Assembly (NCBI GenBank): GCA_028456385.1
Contig: JALNQF010000063.1
Span: 62,001-126,000, forward strand
Direction of reading: 5' to 3'
DNA: 64,000 bases
From: Ophiosphaerella korrae
Taxonomy: Eukaryota > Ascomycota > Dothideomycetes > Pleosporales > Phaeosphaeriaceae
Shown: one piece after another, positions 58,079-64,000 of the stretch
Layout: every line of letters begins with the position of its first letter
Numbering within the stretch: position 1 is the stretch's first letter
Position numbers and translations under genes: made by a program
Notes under the pieces: generated by a model
Databases searched by the model: none
The model's input: the letters and a program-made list of their open reading frames with translations, nothing else
Told to the model about the DNA's origin: nothing

Positions 58079-60156
58079 TCACACAATGGTTAAACGGTAT
58101 CAATCAACTTTAACATTGCCGTCTGGAATCTGTCAAACGGATGACTAACGAGGGAACGAGACCATATCTGTTGGATGTAATTATCAAATGCCGGAAGTCC
58201 ATAGCCAACAAGAAGCGCAACTTATACTCATCTTCATACTCGCACCAACATGACCCCTCGAGTTTGCGCATGGACAACATGGAGAAACCCGATGGCTCAA
58301 TTGTCATACAAAACGCACAAGCTATACCAGCGGTATGGTCCCATGCGGGGTGAGGATGTCTGTGGGTTCAATGGCCCGTGGGACTGGTCATTGGGAGCCC
58401 AATGAGCGGCCTTTGTGATCTATGTCTCGATGCGCACCCCTATGGTCTCTAATTTGAACCATAGCCTTGGAGCCACATTGCTCACTTGACCTTTTTGAGT
58501 CTTGGAAACTGGACGAATGAAGGGCGATGGCGCAATCTCAAGCTCGGACAGAAACGATAGCTCTTTGGTGTGACCATTGTGTTGTGGGATCCGTGCAGCG
58601 CTCCTGTTGTTGCAGGATTTTTTTCAGAGTCATGCAATAGATTGTTGTCTTATTACTAATGCCGATTACGATATAGGTAGGCAGTTACATCATGTTTGAC
58701 AAGTGCCAACTTCAGAACCCAAAGGCCAATGAAAGGCTCGGCCCGCTCGAGCACGCTTCGAGACGTGGAAAGCGTTTGTATCTAGCGCTTTGCAAGATAC
58801 TTCGCTGAACCCTTCCCCGCCCTGTCCGTGTGACTCACCAAAATGGACCTGTTTTCCACTTGGACTTTGCAACTTAGCACAAGTGGGGATCTTATCCCAA
58901 TAAGCCAGATGTTCATTTGGTTTTATCGAGTCGGTTGGATCACAGGTCCGTGGGGGTAATAGGGGGAGGGCGTTTGATTCTAACCATAGCCCTCTTTCCA
59001 TTGAGGTCATCGCTAATCTCTCCTGATCATGGCATTGGGAGATTGGGGGGAAGGGGGGCAGCTTCGAAAGCCTTCAAGAAGAATTAGTTGGCATGTTATG
59101 CGTGTTGAGTCATATGAAAGGCATACCATAATTTGACTGGCTTAACAGGGCACTGTACATCAGTAGAGATGATTTCCTAGTTGTTTATACACAATTGGCT
59201 TCTGTATATAGGTTCCAAAGCTATGTTCCAGTTTTTGTCGAAGGCAAGCAGCAGACTGCATGTCTATTGCCTGTCCGAGCCACGCGGCGATGAGTTGAGC
59301 TCTTTGAAGATTCTGCTGGACGATGCCAAAGTCATTGGCTTTGTGACGCTGAATGACTTGCGGCGGCTTGAACGATCCACCAGGCCACCAACAACGGCAA
59401 TAAACATGTTGCCAAGCGCACAGCTCATTTTGGTACAAGTGGCGGATTAAGAAGAGGGATTGAGAGATGAAGCTGTGAGACTAGGATGGAAAGGGCGATG
59501 TACTCAAAAGGCAGAGCCATGGGTGAACTGTATATAAACAATCATTGTATGACTCCTTATTTTTCAGACATGGTTAGCGGTGAGTGCGTTGGTGTGGACC
59601 TCAAGCGGTCTGTATCAAGGTGGAACCAGATTGTTCTCGTTGGCCACATTGCGAAGCAATTCCAAGCATAGGAGAGAGATAAGATTGGTATGAAACACGT
59701 ATTTTGGGCAGCCAGTGAAGCATAGGGTGCAAATGGGCAATGTTGATGTGTTGAGGCTGTCGACTGCTCACCGTAAGTTGGAGGAGAGTCAAAGCGCCAA
59801 TGGGATGAGCTGTTCAATGCTAGCGATGCATTGGCTGCGCAGGGGTATGTTGCCCTTTTACTTGCGGGCTGGGAACGCCTTGCTATCTCTTTACAATCGG
59901 CTCTGCAGCGAGCGAGCGAGCAAGAGAGACTTAGGGTGGTGGTGAGGATGGACCGAAGAGTGGCACAGGAAGCATGACGTAGCGCCGGCCAATCACGCAA
60001 CGTTCCGGGCAGGCGGGTGATTCAGGAACGGAGAGCCACGATGAGGGCTTGGAACTGGCTGTCCCTCCAAACGCGGGCCAGTGCCAGCCAGCCCGCGACG
60101 ACCAAGTTCGGCTCCCTGTTCTACAACACCATGCCTCGGTTGGGGCAGGGGCAAGC
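58079..60156. other. Intergenic, no gene supported
   Basis: Short frames on both strands without motifs (58110-58353, 58690-59010, 59160-59450, 59557-60000). A small hairpin, CATTGGGAGCCCAATG, lies at about 58388-58403. The part nearest 60157 probably holds the phosphatase promoter. Confidence 0.45.
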
Positions 60157-62025
60157 ATGTGGAAATCGTCGTTGCGTCTGCACCGAGTCAGCACAGGGCC
60201 TTCAATTGCTTCTTCTTCTTCTTCGTCGTCTACCAGAAGCATCCTGGTGACACCGTCCGCTCGCCCTCGTCGCTGCTTCCACGAGTACTTCATCACCCAC
60301 ATTCCCTCGACGTCATTGCATCCCGACTCGCGCACACGGCATGGCGGCCATCACAAGCTGCCGCGCGACAAGAGCACGCCCTACGATGCCCAGAAGTCGG
60401 ACAGGTCGCCAGCCGCAATGGTGGGCGCCTCGCGCGACATGACCGTCGTGCGCATTCCATTGAAGAGCGCAAAGCATCACTTTGGCGTCTCCCTGTCACG
60501 TGGCACCCGGCCGTACAACGAGGATGCTTTCCAAGCTGGCACCATTGACCTGCCTGCCTTTGCAAAGCGCCGGCCCATGTCACTGACCAGGAACTCGCGC
60601 GGCCAGGTCCAGAGCGAGGTGACACCAGACGTGGGCGTGACCGGCGATCCGCAGGTCTTCTATTTTGGCGTGTTTGACGGGCATGGCGGGGCTGAGTGCT
60701 CTGGCTTCCTGCGACAGCGGCTGCACGAGTACCTTGAAGACGCCGTCCAGCAGTTCGAGCTCAAGAGTAGTCTGCTGAGAGATCGAGCCAAAGGCCAGCC
60801 CAGTAGCTTGGGCGAACGAGACGAGGTCTCTGCCAAATCTCGAGCACAAAAGGACAAAGAAAGCTTGGATGCCATTGAGACGCATACACCGCACGGCGTC
60901 GAGCCCCTGAAGCCACCAACATCATCAAGTGGAAGAGAATTGCCGACTCCAGGCTCGAAAAGCACCCAAGGTTCCATTGAGAGTGCCCTGCCTGTAAAGC
61001 AGTCTGACAGCATACGCAAAGCTGAAGAGATGGAAAAGAGCTTGGTGCGAGATTGGAAGGAGCTCGTCGGAGGTTACTTCAGGCGCTTCAAGCCGGAGTA
61101 TTTTTCTACGTTTGCAGGCGGACGAGGCCATCCGGCTGAGAAAGAAGTCACCCCACGACGTCACGCTGGCAACTCTTCAATACCTGATGACGTCAAGGAG
61201 GGGATTGGCATTGAAACGGTACTCGAGTATGCATTTTTAAAAGCCGACTACGACTTCGTTGCCGCGCAGGTTGGCAAGAAGGAAGAGGACCCTGTACACG
61301 CAGACAAGGCACTCAACGACGATGACATCCTCGGCCATCCATCACGCACCGCCAAACCTATTGGTGGCGCGAACCGCTTCAAGGGCGGCAGCACGTGCAG
61401 TGTTGCTCTTATCTCGACACCTACACCATCGCCGTTCTGGCATCCCTCATCCCCGTCGTCGCTCATCACAGCGCATGTCGGCGATACTCGCATTCTCCTA
61501 TGCAACACTGCCACAGGACTAGCCATTCCCCTGACCTCGAACCACCACGCCTCCCTGCCAGAAGAGGCCACACGTCTCCGCCGCTTCGCAGCAGCCTTTG
61601 TAACAGACTCATTTGGCGAAGAGCGCATCTCTGGTCTCGCAAACACGCGCTCCTTTGGCGACATGGCATCCAAACGCGTCGGTGTATCTGCCGAGCCCGA
61701 GATTCGACGCATCGAGCTAGCACCCGCTGAGTACTCGTTCATGATCATGTGTTCTGACGGTGTCTCTGGCCATCTATCGGATCAGGAGATTGTAGACATT
61801 GTCAAAGAAGCCAAAACCCCTGAGCAAGCCGCGAGGGATGTCGTGAGCTTCGCCGTAGAGACTTCAACGGGCAGCGAAGGCGCAGACAACGCGACAGGCC
61901 TAGTGGTCAGGCTGGGCGGCTGGGAACGACGAGGGGAGGGCGGCCTGGGTAGTCTCGGGACCAAGGAGATGCGAGACTGGCGGAAGCAGGAGGCTGAGGA
62001 TCCAAGAGCATCGAGAAGGATGTGA
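60157..62025 (+). CDS. PP2C-type Ser/Thr phosphatase, mitochondrial Ptc6/Aup1-like
   Basis: Intronless, 622 aa from ATG 60157 (upstream in-frame codons have no ATG). The first 45 residues are rich in Ser, Arg and Leu without acids, like a mitochondrial targeting sequence. PP2C motifs follow in order: SRGTRPYNEDA, FGVFDGHGG (metal-binding Asp near residue 174), GGSTCSVALI, ITAHVGDTRILL, LANTRSFGDMASK, MCSDGVSGHLSD and the final DNATGLVVRL. All four metal-ligand aspartates appear present. About 200 residues of hydrophilic sequence are inserted between the first and second core motifs, as in fungal relatives of yeast Ptc6 (Aup1). These act in mitochondria on pyruvate dehydrogenase and mitophagy. 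The Ptc6 assignment is inference from the leader and insertion. Confidence 0.85.
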   Translation: MWKSSLRLHRVSTGPSIASSSSSSSTRSILVTPSARPRRCFHEYFITHIPSTSLHPDSRTRHGGHHKLPRDKSTPYDAQKSDRSPAAMVGASRDMTVVRIPLKSAKHHFGVSLSRGTRPYNEDAFQAGTIDLPAFAKRRPMSLTRNSRGQVQSEVTPDVGVTGDPQVFYFGVFDGHGGAECSGFLRQRLHEYLEDAVQQFELKSSLLRDRAKGQPSSLGERDEVSAKSRAQKDKESLDAIETHTPHGVEPLKPPTSSSGRELPTPGSKSTQGSIESALPVKQSDSIRKAEEMEKSLVRDWKELVGGYFRRFKPEYFSTFAGGRGHPAEKEVTPRRHAGNSSIPDDVKEGIGIETVLEYAFLKADYDFVAAQVGKKEEDPVHADKALNDDDILGHPSRTAKPIGGANRFKGGSTCSVALISTPTPSPFWHPSSPSSLITAHVGDTRILLCNTATGLAIPLTSNHHASLPEEATRLRRFAAAFVTDSFGEERISGLANTRSFGDMASKRVGVSAEPEIRRIELAPAEYSFMIMCSDGVSGHLSDQEIVDIVKEAKTPEQAARDVVSFAVETSTGSEGADNATGLVVRLGGWERRGEGGLGSLGTKEMRDWRKQEAEDPRASRRM

Positions 62026-62255
62026 GATTTTCCTAACCCACTTTGGTGGACTTTCCTTGATGTCACGAAAGCGCCTTGAGGGTTCTTTTCCTGCATAGCG
62101 AATGCTTGGTGTTTATAACGACGGAATTGCATAGACATATAGATATTGTGAGCAAAACAGGTGCTTTCCTTTTTTACTATCCACGTTTCGCCAACGACCC
62201 CAGTGTAGCTAGGTCTAACTAGTACAATAGGTCTATCATACCGATGCGATGCAAT

Positions 62256-63857
62256 CTACAATACATACCTAAAATACGGATTCTCCTTGTCTGTCAGATC
62301 CATAAACGCCAGCCTATCTCTTTCCACCTCATCTACCTCCAGCGCATCTCGCCTCCGATTCTTCCTCCACAATACCGCATACAACGCCACCGCGGCCGCA
62401 ACTGTAATACAATAGCAAATAATCAAGCCTGTCCACAACATGGGGTAATGCGCCTTCTTCGTTTGGCTCTTGATCAGCTGCGGCCCTACGATATTGCCCA
62501 CGCAATACGCCACAAAAATATTCGCCGCCATAGCAGACTTCTTCGTCGCCCCGGCCACGTTCGACATGCCCACTACGACCGTCTGCGACGCCACGGCGCC
62601 AAATGTGCCGATGATGGAATACCCCGCCACAGGTGCCGCAGCATGGTAGCTCCACTCAGCCTTCCATATCATAGTGCAGCCCGCTATGACCGGCAAACAC
62701 ATGAGCACCAGTAGCACCAAGCGCACACCAGGGACGCGACTCGAGACCCATCCGCACCCTAGAATCGACACGAGGCACACGGCGCCGACCGGGAATTGCC
62801 AGAGAATCGACTTGAGCGTGTCCCAGCCAAACGTGCTCACGATTAACGGGCCGAAGCCGGACACGGCGCCGTTGACTGTGTACACAGACGCCATGAGGAC
62901 AAAAACGAGGTAGAATTTTGCGTCTGTCGCCGCTTCGCGCAGCTGCGACGCTTTAATCGCGTGGCAGCGCACACCCGTTGCGCTGGCGCGCAGCCGCTCG
63001 ACAGCAACTACGCGCTCCGCCTTGGACAGAAACCACGCATCTACAGGGCTATCCGGGATGACCGCGCACCAGATCGCAAACAGGAGCGTCAGACAGCCTG
63101 CCAACAGATAGATATACTGCCAGCGGCGCAAACTCCCGCTCTCGATCTGCGCAAACCCGTAGTTCAGCGCGCCCCCCACTATCGTGAACAGCCCCGTCGA
63201 GCTAAACCACCACGCCTGTCGCAGCGCCTGTTCGCGCTGCGTGTAGTAGCTGCTGATGATGCACATGAAGCCCGTGGGGATAATGCTCTCGACAAAGCCC
63301 AGCGCAAAGCGCTGCGCATAGAGCCCGCGATAACTCGTTACCGCGGCGGTCAGCATGCAGACGAGCGCCCACAGCAGCACCACAGCGCCGAGGATGCGCC
63401 CGAGATTGAAGCGCTGCAGCGCAAACGTCATTGGGTACAGGCCCGCCAGCATACCGAAGTAGAAGAGGGACGTGGCCCACGAGAGGCGCGCGGTGTTGGG
63501 GGTAGGGGGCGTGGTGTGCGTGTCGAGCGTGCTGAGGGAGAGGTCTTTGGTCATGCCAAAGAGCACGGCTGAACCAAGGATAGCTTTGTCGTAGTAGACC
63601 AGACCGTAGCCTGTATACCTTACATGCTTAGGGTGGGCTTGGTGGCGAGGGGTAAGCTACGCACCGACTGTCATGGCGGGGATGAGGAACCAGTCTATTT
63701 TGCGGAGGACGCGGGCTTCAAGCGCTGGGTCGATGGGTTGTGCATGGTCTCCCACGAGGTTGATGGCGATGTCTTTTTCGAGCGAGATGGAGCCTGCTGT
63801 GGCGGACTCGGGGTCTGCCGCGTGGCTTGGATTCATCTTGTCGTTTGGAGTTGCCAT
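62256..63857 (-). CDS. MFS permease of the Dal5 (anion:cation symporter) family
   Basis: Two exons, 63857-63665 and 63610-62256, joined over a 54-bp intron (GTGCGT...ATACAG) in phase, giving 515 aa. A charged cytosolic N-terminus with LRKIDWFLIPAMTVGYGLVYYDKAIL is the usual entry to helix 1 in the allantoate/nicotinate permease family. Twelve helices can be traced, with GFVESIIPTGFMCIISSYYTQREQALR (family motif in helices 4-5, read in pieces), WQYIYLLAG and a central loop. It takes up small organic anions such as allantoate, ureidosuccinate, vitamins or pantothenate; the substrate is not predictable. It converges with the PP2C gene, whose stop is 230 bp away. Confidence 0.9.
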
Positions 63858-64000
63858 CGAGTTACAGTAAACCACGAGAAAGGAAATAGCAACGAGAAAA
63901 GCCTGAATGAGAACTACAAAGTCTCGGAATACTCCTTTATATTAATCCATTATACACTCGTCCCAAGCGTGGGAATGCCGTCGGTCACTGGCGCCCATAT
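63858..64000. promoter_or_regulatory. Promoter region of the permease gene
   Basis: Only 143 bp upstream of the permease ATG are in the window. On the minus strand an AT-rich TATA-like stretch (AATATAAAGG) lies at about 63933-63942, about 80 bp before the ATG. Confidence 0.4.

Noticed and set aside
58110..58307. Upstream exon of the 639-aa orphan gene
   Set aside because: It has an ATG and looks coding-like, but no donor/acceptor pair joins it in the right phase to 58078.
60081..60548. 155-codon plus-strand frame at the PP2C start
   Set aside because: Overlaps the PP2C frame, which carries the family motifs; no independent support.

Overview
The window is nuclear DNA of a filamentous ascomycete. 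Genes are split by short GT-AG introns (mostly 44-99 bp, many with a CTAAC/CTAAT-like branch point). The families present are fungal: Zn2Cys6 regulators, a PTH11/SAT4-type rhodopsin-like protein, an Scs7-type sphingolipid hydroxylase, a Dal5-type permease and F-box-like 'LPxELR' proteins. A Dothideomycete of the Pleosporales is my best guess; this is inference from overall gene style, not from a marker gene.

Two compartments are visible. Positions 1 to about 20 kb are gene-poor and AT-rich by eye. They hold decayed mobile elements (a Fot1/pogo-type transposase with its catalytic core deleted, a probable Copia remnant), duplicated segments and gene fragments. Between these lie three intact small secreted proteins (7.9, 11.2 and 16.5 kb), a Cys-containing single-pass membrane protein (0.2-1.2 kb), an F-box-like protein (4.1 kb) and a Zn2Cys6 protein that stops soon after its DNA-binding domain (13.7 kb). 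This layout is typical of an effector-rich, repeat-induced-mutation-affected compartment.

From about 20 kb to the end the sequence is mostly ordinary euchromatin. In order it holds: FAD monooxygenase (+), CDF metal transporter (-), full-length Zn2Cys6 regulator (-), six-exon GH2 beta-mannosidase (-), a doubtful small gene (-), GPI-type thaumatin-like protein (-), fatty acid 2-hydroxylase (+), RBM39/Rsd1-type splicing factor (+), a 98-aa small protein (-), importin beta-1 (-), F-box-like protein with a His-Pro repeat (+), NmrA-like fragment (-), frameshifted RNase H gene (+), 927-aa polyQ/Cys-His protein (-), PTH11-like membrane protein (+), 639-aa orphan (-), mitochondrial-type PP2C phosphatase (+) and a Dal5-like permease (-). 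A second, smaller decayed patch lies at about 47-50 kb.

I found no gene cluster with an obvious shared pathway and no rRNA, CRISPR or convincing tRNA gene. The most unusual items are the secreted protein built of three near-identical four-cysteine repeats (11192-11641), the cluster of secreted proteins inside the repeat-rich stretch, and the 927-aa protein with an unrecognised Cys/His domain. Exon coordinates were worked out by hand from splice sites and reading phase; where a junction did not resolve, this is stated.
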